Assembly (NCBI GenBank): GCA_030549175.1
Contig: JAUKUA010000006.1
Coordinates: 3,348,001 to 3,412,000 of the forward strand
Source of the DNA: Lasiosphaeris hirsuta
Taxonomy: Eukaryota > Ascomycota > Sordariomycetes > Sordariales > Lasiosphaeriaceae
Length of the DNA stretch: 64,000 nt
Reading direction: 5' to 3'
Made by a program: the position numbers and the translations under genes. Numbering within the stretch: the stretch's first letter is position 1; each line of letters starts with the position of its first letter. Below the pieces are notes generated by a model that was given only the letters and a program-made list of their open reading frames with translations, did no database searches and was not told where the DNA came from. Positions 48,464-59,721 of the stretch are shown here, piece by piece.

Positions 48464-49473
48464 CTACAAAGAGTTCTCAACCTCGGCAACTTCAGCCAAT
48501 GCCTCCCTGATAGCCCTCTTCTCCCCCTCACCGAGCTCCAGGTACGGCCTCCTCGGCTTCATCAGCCCCTCAGCCCCCTTCACCCCCGCCTTGGGCGCCG
48601 AGAAGATACTTGCCGCGTACTTGACGGCCGCAATCCCACCACTCTTGACCGCCTGCTCCGCTAGCGCCGCCTTGCGGTGCAGCGCCAGCGCCTCAGCCCC
48701 CCTCCCCTCCTTCCATAGCTGATACACGCGCACGATCGTCTTGGGAAACACATTCGCAAACGCCGCAATGCACCCAGCGCTCCCCACCGCTAGGCCGCCC
48801 AACAAGAAGTCACTCTGACCCCCAAAGACAGCAAAGTCCTCGGCCGGCAGCTCGGCCGCGAGGCGGGTGATCTTGGCGACCGAGCCGCACGTCAGCTTGA
48901 CGCCTGTGACCCTGCCGGGATGCCTTCTCGCGATGGCGGCAATGGCGGCGCTGTCGAGGTCCACGCCGTTGCACACGCCGGGGAAGTTGTACACGACGAC
49001 GCCGAGCCCGCTCGCCTCGGCCGCGCGGGCCACGTCCCCAAAGAAGCCCTGCAGCACCGCGGGCGTCGTCAGCTTGGCGCCAAAGTACGCCGGCGGCAGC
49101 ACCAGCACGTAGTCGGCCCCCGCGCTGGCCGCGTCGTGGATGTACTCGAGGACCTGCTTCGTCGAGTGGCCGCCGACGCCGGCCATGACTTTTGGCCCCC
49201 TTGTCAGCAGGTATACAGAAGGGAGCGGGGGTACGTACTGGGAAACCCAGGCCCCACAGCCTCCCGGGCGGTTTTCACTAGTTCCCGGCGCTCCTTGCGC
49301 GTGAGGAGGAACGTTTCGGCGTTGGTGCCGAGGACCAGCAGCCCCGCGAGCCCGGACTTGGCCAGGTAGGAGAAGTAGGACGCCTGGTCCTCTAGGACGA
49401 GCTCGTCCGCTTCGTCGAAGAGGGTCACGGCGGGACACCACACGCCGCTGGGGGGGACGACGGGCTGAGGCAT
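48464..49473 (-). CDS. DapA-family aldolase (2-keto-3-deoxy sugar acid / hydroxy-oxoglutarate type)
   Basis: Two exons on the reverse strand, 49473-49239 and 49188-48464, give 319 residues. It is a TIM-barrel class I aldolase of the dihydrodipicolinate synthase family. The substrate-binding GTTGE loop appears as GTNAE (LLVLGTNAETFLLTRKER), the catalytic tyrosine is Tyr145 in VVVYNFPG and the Schiff-base lysine is Lys176 in TGVKLTC. Fungi make lysine by the aminoadipate route, so DapA activity itself is unlikely. Fungal relatives cleave 2-keto-3-deoxy sugar acids (the LGA1/GaaC enzyme of galacturonate breakdown) or 4-hydroxy-2-oxoglutarate. No localisation signal is seen, so it is probably cytosolic. 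Confidence 0.9.
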
Positions 49474-50243
49474 GTTTTCTGTTTTGGCCTGTAGGATTGA
49501 AGATGTCAAAAAAGGGGGTGGAAATGATGCCCGAGTTGTGTACTTGTCGGTGGTATGACTAGGACGGAGAAAATCCCGGTGAAAATTGCAGGTTGATGTT
49601 CCGGTGGAAGAGCGTCCGAGGTCAAGCCTAGACATGTAAGTGGCCTAGAGGGGAAGGTGTGCTCGGTTATTGGGGGTTCGTTTAGACGGGACGCAAACCG
49701 GGCAGCCATCGGACCACATGCCGACACCGGCTGCAGGCACAGGTTAGACAACTCCGGCCTGGGCTTCCCCGCTGCCGAAAGTCAGCGGTTAGCTTGCTAC
49801 CGGGGGGGGGGGGGGGGGGTGTACGCACCGATGTCATCCATATGCCGAGGGCCGTAAGCCAGAGTATGCATACAAAGCAGCCACAAAAACCAGGAGGCTC
49901 AGGGTTTCACTTGTTTAGTTGTATGCTCCATCCTTTTCTTGTATCTCCAAAGCGAAAAAGGGAAGCTATTAACATGTTGCTCTTTTCCATCAGTGCCCAA
50001 ACAACCCCCTTATAGCAAAAAGAGACAAAACGAACAACACCCTTGGACATGTCCCTGATGCAAGCGACTAACAAAAACTGACAGATGGGGGAAAAGACAA
50101 GGGAAAATAAACAAGGGAGACACATCCTTCCACAACATGCGGTTCCTGCTACCCGCCACAATCTCTTCCTAGGCCCTGCTCTCTGCTTTACCCCAAACAT
50201 TCCCATAGAAACACACCAGTCCACTCGGCCGCGGATTGTTGGC
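49474..50243. other. intergenic with 18-G run
   Basis: Promoter of the aldolase gene and 3' flank of the Whi2-like gene. It holds an 18-G run at 49802-49819. No gene is seen. Confidence 0.6.
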
Positions 50244-52148
50244 TTAGCGCAGCCCTATCACGCTCATCTCCAACGTCCACACCCTGCGAATCCAGACCTT
50301 GAGCTTCTGCCCTTCGAGGCCCTCGACATTATCGAGCTCAACGCCCTCCCACCAACAACGGCGAGCTGGCTTCCGCCAGAACAGAAGCAGCTTCTGAGCC
50401 ATGCCCACCGCGCTGCTACCCATCTCGTTACCGCGAATATCAGACCGCAGCCGGGCGAGGGCCAAGCTGCAGATGACAGCCTTGTTGGGCTCGCCAGCGC
50501 GGTGGCCCCACCGGTCGTCGTGGTTGAAGCCGCTGTGACTGTGGTTAGCCCAGTCCGCTATTCTCCCCAACGGACAGAACTTACCCGGCCGTCAACATCT
50601 CAATAAGATGCGCCTCAGTAGTCCCCGGCTCGTCGCTCCTCTTTAGTCCGCTAAAGATGCCGTCCTGCTTGAGTAGTGCCTTTGCCGCCGCGCGCTTCAC
50701 CTCGATCATCTCGGGCTGATCAATGTCCTTCTTGTGCGGGATGGCATAGAAGTCCAGGTCCTCGCGTAGCACGATGATGCCGGCCCGCCTGCTGCTGTCG
50801 TCCCTCGACCCGGGGTCCAGAGGGACTACTCCGTCGCTTTCTGGGCTGGCGCTCGGATGCGCTTCCGTTGGAATGCTTTGCGCCACCGTCCGGAAAAAGT
50901 CAAGCATGTACTGCAGTGAAGCGGGATCGTACTGCGGATGGGCATAAGTGTCAGCTATATGAATTTCTAGATTGTGGAGTACATTGCGAATATGAGAGGC
51001 ATTGGGGTTGGGGGGTGGGTTCATGTGTTGCACGTCCGCAGCGTCGTCATCGTCGTCGGTATCAGGTTCGTAATAGGAGCTGGAGGTACCCACATCAACT
51101 TGTACGGCGTCGCCCTCTGCGAACCCGCCCATTTGCCCTTCGGGAAAGAGGCCATTAGGGAAGAGCGAAAGGAGGACGAATTCGGGTAACGTCAACAGCT
51201 CGTCTCTGGAAAGGGTGAAGCGCGTGCCGCTTTTCGAAAAAGACAAGTTAGCCGGGTGTACTGTGTGTCAACATTGGGGGACGTCGAGATCCTACCGCAG
51301 GTCCATTGTGATGGTCTCATCGGCGCCGACATCTGCAATTCCGCTGTTAGCACCTTGCTCGCTCTCCCAACTGGCGCTCGTGACCAAAAGGCCTTACCTC
51401 CAAGAGTGTTGATAGGCGGCCCGCCTTGTTGAACCTGAGTAATGATACTCGATGCGCCTCCTGCGGCTGCCATTAGGTATGTGAAGGACTGGAGGGGACT
51501 GGATCCCTCCGAATATGCCGGTGGCGGCTCTGAATCCTCGTCCTTGCCGCTTCCTGGATTCTTGGTGTCCTGGGGGAGGGCGCGCTTTGTCTCGTCCTGG
51601 AACTGCGAGGCTGGAGAGGCCTGGCTTGAAGAACCGGGGACTACCTGGTCGACCGGCGCATACGCTGGCGCAGCGGCAGAGGTGGAAGCTGCGCAATCGG
51701 CGTCGGCGACGGAGGACTTGTAGGGCTCGAAGGGCTCGAGGACAGCGGCGGCGGCTTCCGGGTCAGGGCCGGTGAAGAGCGAGGAGAAGGGCGGCGGGGG
51801 TCGGAAGGCCGAAGTGCTGGTCGAAGCCTCTGAAGCTGGATATTGCGGCGGAGGAGAGCGCGGGCCGGAGACTGGACTCTGGCCGGTAGCGGCGGGGCTG
51901 AGGAGGATCTCGACGTCGACTTCGGCGGTGAAGCAGAGCAGCTGGTTCTCGGCTACGTTGTCGGGGAGCTCCGTGATGGCGACTTCCTCTTCGACGCTAC
52001 GTCGTTTGGGGAGGATGGGCCCGGTGGACGAGCTGCCGGGATCTTGGGGGTTAGACACGGTGGCGGTGGATGGCACGCTGGCGATCGATGTTTGTGTATA
52101 TAGTAACGGTGGAACCAGTCTGGAGCTGAGCGGCTGCGGGTTTTGCAA
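50244..52148 (-). CDS. Whi2-like BTB-domain protein (5' end unresolved)
   Basis: Reverse-strand exons ~52148-51398, 51332-51296, 51229-50585 and 50538-50244 join in phase and give about 575 residues. The C-terminal 325 residues carry the BTB/POZ-type Whi2 domain (GTRFTLSRDELLTLPEF, then VLLSLFPNGLFPEGQMGGF, later YDPASLQYMLDFFRTVAQS). Whi2 proteins activate Psr-type plasma membrane phosphatases and restrain growth under stress. The first 240 residues are Pro/Ser-rich and disordered, with PPPQY and PPPAY (PY) motifs. Codon 52148 is TTG, and this frame has no ATG until MAAAGGASS just before the domain. Either an ATG-bearing exon lies in 52150-52500, or translation begins at that internal ATG. 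Confidence 0.82.
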
Positions 52149-52993
52149 GCGCTGCTGTCGTCTGGTGGTTGCTTGTGGGTATGCTTAGATTGCCCTGCGT
52201 GTCAGGAGCTGCGCAGTCGGCTTGGCTATTAGACGGTGCGGAAGAAGACGCGGTTGATTGATGGAATATGGGTTGGGTGGGTTCTGATCTGGGAACGGGG
52301 GAGTAGGATAACCGGGCACGCCCAAGAGCCAGATTTGGATGCTGAGAAGCGATGCTGCGTGTCGCTCAACTCAATGCATCTGCGGAGAGCGTGAGAGAGC
52401 AGGAGCCGATTGACTTTGTGTGTGTTTCTAACCGGGACGGGCACAGGTGAGGGCGACGACAGTTGAACAATGGAACCGCTCTAATCCATACATGAAGTTC
52501 GAGATGCCAGGAAGCCCAGGGCAAGATCGGTGGGTCTGTCTTGGAAGGGGGTCCTAGCAAATTGTCTTTACAGGCTTGCGGCCCTCAGCAACGGGGCCTC
52601 ATGCATCTCGCCAGGGTGGCACGCCCCCAATGACCCACCGACGGGCAGCGACTCGCTCACTAGCCGCCCGGCCATGAGCCAATCACCAATAGAGCCCCTC
52701 AGTTGTCTGCAGTAACCAGCAACCGACGATTGGCAATATGCTCTAGCATTGACAAGTCTTTGGCCGTTGTCGACATGGCGACTTTGTGTCTGATTTCCGT
52801 CTCAAGTACAAAATTGTGTTTGCAAAACATATATAACAGAACCTGTGAAGTGTAAGTCGTCGCAGCATTTTGCAGTTTTGCAGTTTTGCGCGAGGTACCG
52901 AGATGACTGGCGAACTGCCAGTGAAAGTTACCAATCGGCAGTCTGCACACCCTTGATCATAACAGCTAGATATTGGGAGTCTTGGGATCTCTC
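52149..52993. other. upstream region of the Whi2-like gene
   Basis: A second open stretch on the reverse strand (about 52375-52070) reads protein-like sequence (FHQSTASSSAPSNSQADC) in another frame, and ttctcag at about 52348 could be an acceptor. It may hold an extra 5' exon of the Whi2-like gene. The rest is unremarkable. Confidence 0.35.
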
Positions 52994-55209
52994 TCAATCC
53001 TCTTCATCATCGCTATCTCCAAAAATGGCCCTAAACACACCTTCCCCGGCCCGCTTTCCTTCTAGAGCTTCATTCTTTGACGAGTCGACAATAGTCTGTG
53101 CCGTCAACGGCTTCAATGCTTCACCATCCCTCACGGCGTTGGCTGAGGCCCCGTCCACACCACTACTAAACTCTAAGGCGAGAAGCTCTTGGGGTATAGG
53201 CGTGATGTTGTCATAGACTCCAAACTGAGATGAAGTGTCTGGCCTACTGGGTTTGCCCGAGACAACATCCTCGTCAGGTTGCACATGTGCTGGAGCTCTC
53301 ACATTGAACCTCTTGCACAGTAACCTTGTGGGATAAAAGTCCGTGACAGACCTAGTCAGAGTACCAAACATGCCGATTTTCGCTGCTTCTTCGGCAGGAT
53401 CTTGGGGTTTGGGGGGTGGTCTTGTAAGCAGGTTTTTGTCGCTAACCTCACCCTGAGACCCACTGTTGAGTGTTGTCGACGACGTAGTGAATCGGCTGGC
53501 CATGAAGCCCGTCATCGGCTTGAAGATCCTGGCGCAGTTCAAGAACTCATGCGATTCCCGAACCCAATCCTCGCTACTCATACGGGATGGCCTCGGGGGA
53601 AGAGCTGGCCTGAACCCAGCCTGGTATTCGAGGTACGCCCGGTATCTCGACCGTTTCTCGTCGTCATCACCGTATGGGGCGCCGCGACCGGTGCCCCTGG
53701 CCAGAGCAGCAATAGCTGTCTCCTTGTCTAGCTTCGGAACCTGTTTAAGCAGCTCCTGTAAACGTTCCTCTTCACTCAAAGCGTAACCGGCTGGGACTTC
53801 GCCCCGGGCTGGAGGCAGGTCCATCTTTCCGGTAACCGAGGCCAGGCGATCTCGAGCAGCTGCAGACATGAAGTCAAAAACAGACTTGCCAGGCAGCTGC
53901 TTCTCACTGAGCAAAGCTGCCCGAGCTTTAGGGTCGAGTGTCGATGTTTTGGCTGCGTCTGCCGTCGAAACATAGTCCTTGGAGTTCGCCTCATTTTGGG
54001 GTTTCTTGGATGATACCCAGTCCGGCGGGATCACCGGAGGCGGGTATTTACCTTGAGAATTGATTTCGGATGCCAGGGGGTCCGCCTCCCTACCAAACAC
54101 GAACCCATCCAGAGGAAGCCGCCCATCGTGGCACTTGCGGACGCCGAGAGCCACTTTCCCCAATGCCGATTTTTTCGATATGAATATCGGCTTTGTCTTC
54201 AAGGCTGGGTTGATGACTATTGCAGCCTTTTTCTTCTTTCGGTCGCCCCCTATCACTCGGTTGTATGATATTCGGGGGCCGATTTCATAAGGGTCTTCGT
54301 CATCGGAGCCGTTGTCGTTCAGAATTCCAATACCGATCCCCCCTCGCCCTTTGTCTTTCTCTTTCTTACGACCCATCGCTAGGGAGAACTTCGGACGCCC
54401 AAACGTATTATCATCTTCCTCTTCGTCATCAGAGTTGGCAGCAATGCTGCTTTTCGCCGAGGAACCGAGGGCCGCCAGCCGAGACTCCCCCACATAGCCC
54501 AGCCCCTTGTGATCTTTTTTCCGTGTGAAGCTGATCATGGGCACATTCTCTGGCGCAAAGAGGAACGTGCCGCCGTTGTCGCCTGTGCCGGTCCGCAACT
54601 CGAGACGGGCCTTCCTGCGAGTCTTGGGCCCAATGCCCTGGCCCTCCTTCCAGCCCATCCTCCTAAGAAGTTTCGCGCCCATGGTATCTCCATCTGGGCG
54701 AAATAGGCCCATGAGGCTTGCCGTCCGTGAGGCATCATGTTTGGTGGCGCCGAGGCCAGCAAAGGCGGCGGTTGTTTGTATCCTCTGGGACTCCTCGGCG
54801 TCTGCGAGATCCTCCTCGTCCATGAAATCCTCGGGGCGTTGCCCGCCGGCCTTGGGGTCATCCTTGCGGCGGCTTGAGCGCGAGGAGACGAAGGTCGAAG
54901 GCGCCCAGCCCTCCTTGGAGCCGACTGTATTGAAGTATCTGCAGCAAGGGCAGTTAGCTGAAGCTGTCGGGTGTTGCCTAGACGGTGGCAGAATTGAACG
55001 TACCCAGCACTCCATCCTCCGGTGAATGCGCCGTGAAGCCGCTTCCTGCCCCTCTCATCCCTCACCTCCTGCTTCCACACGGGCACGTAGGAGCCATCGT
55101 CTCGAACCTCGGGGTCGAGGGGCGGCAGGGGAGTTCCAAAGAGGACGAAAGGGGATTGTTGGGCGGTGAGGTCAGCCTCATACGTGGTCCGCGGCCTCTT
55201 GTAGGACAT
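52994..55209 (-). CDS. GPATCH1-like G-patch splicing protein
   Basis: Two exons on the reverse strand, 55209-55004 and 54938-52994, give 716 residues. The N-terminal DUF1604 region is clear: [20 protein letters not shown], then the [20 protein letters not shown] stretch, whose Gly69/Tyr70 junction carries the intron. The G-patch lies at about residues 153-195 ([20 protein letters not shown]). After it come acidic and basic low-complexity blocks, a conserved middle ([19 protein letters not shown]) and a C-terminal part with [12 protein letters not shown] and an acidic end (FGDSDDEED). GPATCH1 homologues bind DEAH helicases and the spliceosome in the nucleus. The length fits the fungal family. 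Confidence 0.93.
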
Positions 55210-56763
55210 GGAGAAGCCAAATGTATCGTATATCTAGGATGGCGGAGGCGTCTGGATTCTAGAGTGTAGTTTTGCTCCCTTTGCTCGTGATGCGGCGCGC
55301 TCGCTAAAATTAGCTGCACTCAGATGCACTTGGCTGCTGACAAGGTCCAGGCCGAAAGGCGGTGCCCCGTTCTAGAAGCTAAGTGGGGCAATTCTGCCGG
55401 CTCAAAAATGCGGGGGTCTAGTGGCCTTGGAGGGCGGGCAGCCAGCTGGAGGAGGGTTGCATCATTTTCAGGGGCACACTCGTCCAAATCTCGACATCGA
55501 GCCGCAGTCGCCGACGTCCATGACAATGACCAGTAGCTTTGGTAATGTCGCCATCGCGAAATCAACTGAAGGCTACTTATTGTCTTCCTCCGCTCCGACT
55601 CTTACCACGCCTAAAGATGGCATGGAAAGCTTTTATTAATTTGAATAGGTACAGTTTCCTTTTTTGTCTTGCAGCATTCCATGTGGAACTGCTGCTTATA
55701 GCAAGCTCCTTCCAACCTCGGAAGCTTGCAGGTTTTGTTCGAAGCGCAGTAATAGCCTCATGTCAGAAAAAAGCCGAGCCAAGACAACCACGATTTCCCA
55801 CTCGCCCTCCAGAAACACCGCCGATAACACAACACCTGGGCGCCTCTCCGGTGCCCATCCACGATTTCTCCGACAAGTATGGGACGCGCAAGACGCGGCA
55901 TCAAGTCGTGCAACCAGTTCGCCGCCGTCACGCCCCCACAGTTGAGATTGATAACTGGCAAGCCACTCCCTGATTGATCCGCGCCATGATATCATTCCAG
56001 CGGCGGCGGCGGCTGCTGTGTTTGAGGATCATCAATGCAGGCAATTCGCATCATCGCCGAGTGAACCGAATCCCCCTTTGACACTTGCACTGCTTCGTTA
56101 TCACGGCCAGCCTGAGATACTTTTGCCGATAGCATACATGCAAGGTGCACTGAAGAATTCGGTCCCCAAATCCACAGTCTGACCCAGCGGAAAAGGAATA
56201 TGGGGAAGGCCCGGCCGACTTAAGATGCTGACAGGAGGAATCTCCAGCCCCGGGGGTCAAGGCGCCTGCCACTGTCTATCTTCCCATCTCGGGGGCCAAG
56301 CTTGGAAATGGAACGTGGACAGCTGGACACACACACACCGTGCCTCCGTGGTTGCAGAACGAGATGATGGCTGCAGCTGCTGCTGTGCCACCTATGAGAA
56401 GCCGTTCAACGGACAGCCAGGTCCGCCATACCATCACAGGGCTTGCTGAGACCAATCGCCGCCACCAATGAAACGGCGAGTGATTTGGAGACGTCGACCC
56501 AGACTGGGCTGGGCTCTCCTCGATCCTTCGTCGCCGTGATGCAGACCTGTTCCAGTTAAGCTGGAGGTGCATTACTACGGCGGACCAAAAAAAAAACTGT
56601 GTCGCAAACTAAAGCACAACTCCAATGAATTCCCCTTTGCTGCAATCGCATCTACAAGCATTTTATTCCATATTCTTCTAACCAGCATATCGAATCCAAG
56701 TCGCAAGCAAGCTGATTCATGAAGACATTCGTTACATCTTCCCCTCGCCCACATTTCTCTTTA
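55210..56763. other. intergenic, no convincing gene
   Basis: About 1.5 kb between the G-patch gene promoter and the 3' end of the Zn2Cys6 gene. Small open frames here have no recognisable features. Confidence 0.5.
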
Positions 56764-59150
56764 CTAAATTGGTCTCCATGCCAAGCCCAGTGACAATGCA
56801 TCCCCTTCGGCCACCACCCCGTGATACACGCCAAATGTTTCCTCGACTGGGGCCCACGATGATCCCCATACACTCCCCCAATCCATATCGAAATCAAAGG
56901 AATCAAGGGAATCAATGCCGAGCTAATCCTAAAATCAGCCACTGTCTTAAAAATCCAAGGCAAAGCCAAGGAAGGATAGTGGAGGTACTCACGTCAACAA
57001 AAGGCCCCGACGGCGTCGGAGTCTGCTCCGTGGGAGGAGGTACCTGTTGCCTTGCAAAGTGCCGGTAATACAGTCCCAGAAACCTCTGCCCAAACGAAGA
57101 TCTGGCTATTGGAAGAGATTCCTTTCCCAGATGGATTTTGAGAAGCATTATGGCCGCGCCAATGGTCAGGAGGCATTGAGGTTTTCCATAAAGACAGGCC
57201 AGGTATCTATTCTCTGCGAGGGGAAGACATTGCTCGAGAAGATCGACTGTGGATTCAATGTTGGCCATAACGACGCTCATCGTGCCTATTCGTAACGTCA
57301 GCAGGAGGCTGTATTTGGCGATGCCGCGGACATAAACTAACCTTTTGGCTGCATGCTGATACGTGTAAGAGTTAAAGCAGCCAACATGAAATCTTCACGG
57401 ATAAGCGTCAGGCTCTGAATCTCCATCTCGGCCAGTTTTCTGTTGAGAAGAAGTACATCTCGGGATGTGTGGTAGCAAATGACCTCGGAGAGCGAGTTGA
57501 ATCTCGCGTTGCCCCTATTGAGATACGGTCGGTGAATGGCCAGAATGCACGTCTTCAACTGAAACTGCAAAAATGCCGAGGCGAGCAAGGAGACACTCTT
57601 CCCGCTTTTACTACTAGCTGTCCCCTCTGTAGTCCACGAGGTGAGAGAATCGAGTAGTTGAGTGAGTTCATGGGTGTATCGCAGGACATGATCGATGCTG
57701 AGTACCTTGTGGACGCCGGTACTAAACAACCGGCGAGAGATTTCGAGGCGCAAGCTCCAGCTGCGGGCGCTGAGGGATTGGTAAGAAGCACCTGTGTATT
57801 GGCTCGCGGGCTGCGGCGGAGGCAGCGACTTGGATGATTGATCAAAGTCGTCATCGTCGATGTTTGACGGGGCGGCTGTGCTCGGTTCAAGATTGTGGAG
57901 GAGAGTAGGGAGCCCGTACTCGAAAGAGTTTTGCAGTTCCAACTCCCGCAGGACAGTCCATATGCGTCTTTTCATCTCCCTATTGTAGGGGCTGTCGGTA
58001 CTTGGCGGATCGAAATGGAGCATACCCATGATGGCGCTCTGGATCAGAGAGCCTGTCTCGTTCCAGAACCTTTTCGTTTTGATGCTGTTCATCCTCTTTG
58101 CAAGGTAAATTAGACAGGATACTTGATAGTAGATAAGACCGTGGCCTTTTGTGCTTTGTTGAGCGATCCACTTGTCGCAAGTATAGATCCATTTCGCGGG
58201 CATGCTGCGATATGCAGAGGCCACACCTGCTGGGTCAGAGGGATTAGCAGAGGCGGAGGCCGCGATGGACATCATGGAGAGTATTAGCGCGCTCATGGAA
58301 GGTTTACGGTCAGACCAGAAGCCGGCATATTCCCTCTTGAACGTGGGGACATGGACGAGACGATGGAGATGCTCGAAGTGGTCGAGGTAGAAGGAGACGA
58401 GAGAATCCGCGATGTCCCTCGGGGGGAGCAAAGACTCGAGAGAGGCAGCATCAAGCTCCGACGCGCTTGTTATGTGCTTTATCTTTTTGAGGCTCACACC
58501 GCGAGGCTTGAAGCATTCATCGGCAGTCTCCTTGACGAAAGGGAGGAGCTGTGGCATCTGTTTACAGGTATGAGAAGTGAGCGTGGTTGGGGGACAGCGG
58601 ATATCGAACTAACCTCGTCAAAGAATTGGAACAATATGTGCTGTCGGCGGGAGGGGCACATGGAGCCATTCGCCTTGGGTTTCGGAAGATCAGTGGCTTC
58701 GGTGGTAGGGGATGCTTCATCTGGCAGCAGCGTCCTTGCCGAATCAGGAGTACCTCCCGCGACGGAAGTAGGGCCGGAACGCGAGCTGGCACTTGAAAGT
58801 AGTGCCTTCAGCTGGGCAATCTCGGCCTGTAGCACTTGGACCCGGCTGTCATCGTGGTGCATGTGGTCCTGGGTGTGGTCCTGCCTTTGGGCGGGGACCG
58901 GATTCTGCGGTGTGGGTTGCGGCCTCGCGCCTGCCCCGAACGAGCATTTCTCTGGCCTTCCAGACCTGATGCATCGCTGGCAAGGCAGGTTCCGATCGCA
59001 CGACAACTTCTTGCTCCGACATTCCCCACAGCTCAAAGCGAGGCGAGTCCTCCGCGCCCGTTTCCCGCCGCTTCCGCCCGGCTGAAGGGCTGCCGCTCGC
59101 TCCAAGCTCGGCTCCGTGTCGGGCATCGTGTCCCCGACGTTTTGCGACAT
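56764..59150 (-). CDS. Zn2Cys6 transcription factor with fungal_trans domain
   Basis: Four exons on the reverse strand, 59150-58614, 58557-57342, 57285-56993 and 56922-56764, join in phase and give 734 residues. The zinc cluster uses Cys41, 44, 51, 57, 60 and 69 (CGECRSKKLSCDRNLPCQRC...), with a basic GKRARRTR before it and a coiled-coil linker after (VQVLQAEIAQLKALLSS). The middle homology region (fungal_trans, PF04082) begins around residue 235 (DIADSLVSFYLDHFEHLHRL; YRSMPAKWIYTCDKWIAQQ). The last exon ends in an acidic/aromatic segment (DSLDSFDFDMDWGSVWGS), a likely activation domain. ATG 59150 is the first in frame. It lies head-to-head with an MFS transporter gene 571 bases away, so a pathway-specific regulator of that transporter is a reasonable inference. 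Confidence 0.92.
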
Positions 59151-59253
59151 ATTGAAGATTGGTTGACGCTCTTTTTGTCCGGTACTGACACAGAACAACG
59201 ATGAAGATGGCGCATTAGGAGCCTACCGCCCGCTTTTTTGCATTGCCGAAAAT

Positions 59254-59403
59254 CACCGGACTGTCTTTGGACCTGGTGGGCTCGGATTGAGGCGGCGCAG
59301 CATCCGACCATCTCCGCGCATGAGGATCGCACACCTTGATATCCGACCATATCCGAATATGTCCGACCCCTGACCTTGACAAACGTCGAAGAAACACCGG
59401 ACT
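59254..59403. promoter_or_regulatory. cluster of zinc-cluster-like sites in a divergent promoter
   Basis: CACCGGACT occurs at 59254-59262 and again at 59395-59403. TCCGACCAT occurs at 59303-59311 and 59342-59350. TCCGA starts at 59342, 59352 and 59362, exactly 10 bp apart. Zn2Cys6 factors bind CGG/CCG triplets, so these are candidate sites for the neighbouring regulator. Confidence 0.5.
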
Positions 59404-59721
59404 CTCAATGTCGAGTACCTAACATAGGCATATTGGAGGTGCTGATCGTGTAACTCGGTTATTTTCAGTTGACTGGATTTTCTCTAGCCGCTCTGAGCAA
59501 TGTATCATTCCTCCGAAACGTTCGGACATGTTCCCAGCACCATCTCAGTCCATTTTCTTTATTTACTTCCTATTTCTCGCAAAGAGCTAACTGTAACTTG
59601 AGATGTTAGATGATACCGGTAGTTTTTTTCTGGTCCTGTATACTAGGTAGACATCGGCTCTCCTCTCCCGCAACAATATCACGCAAGCACGTTGGGTATC
59701 TTCACCAAAAGTCTTGTCACC

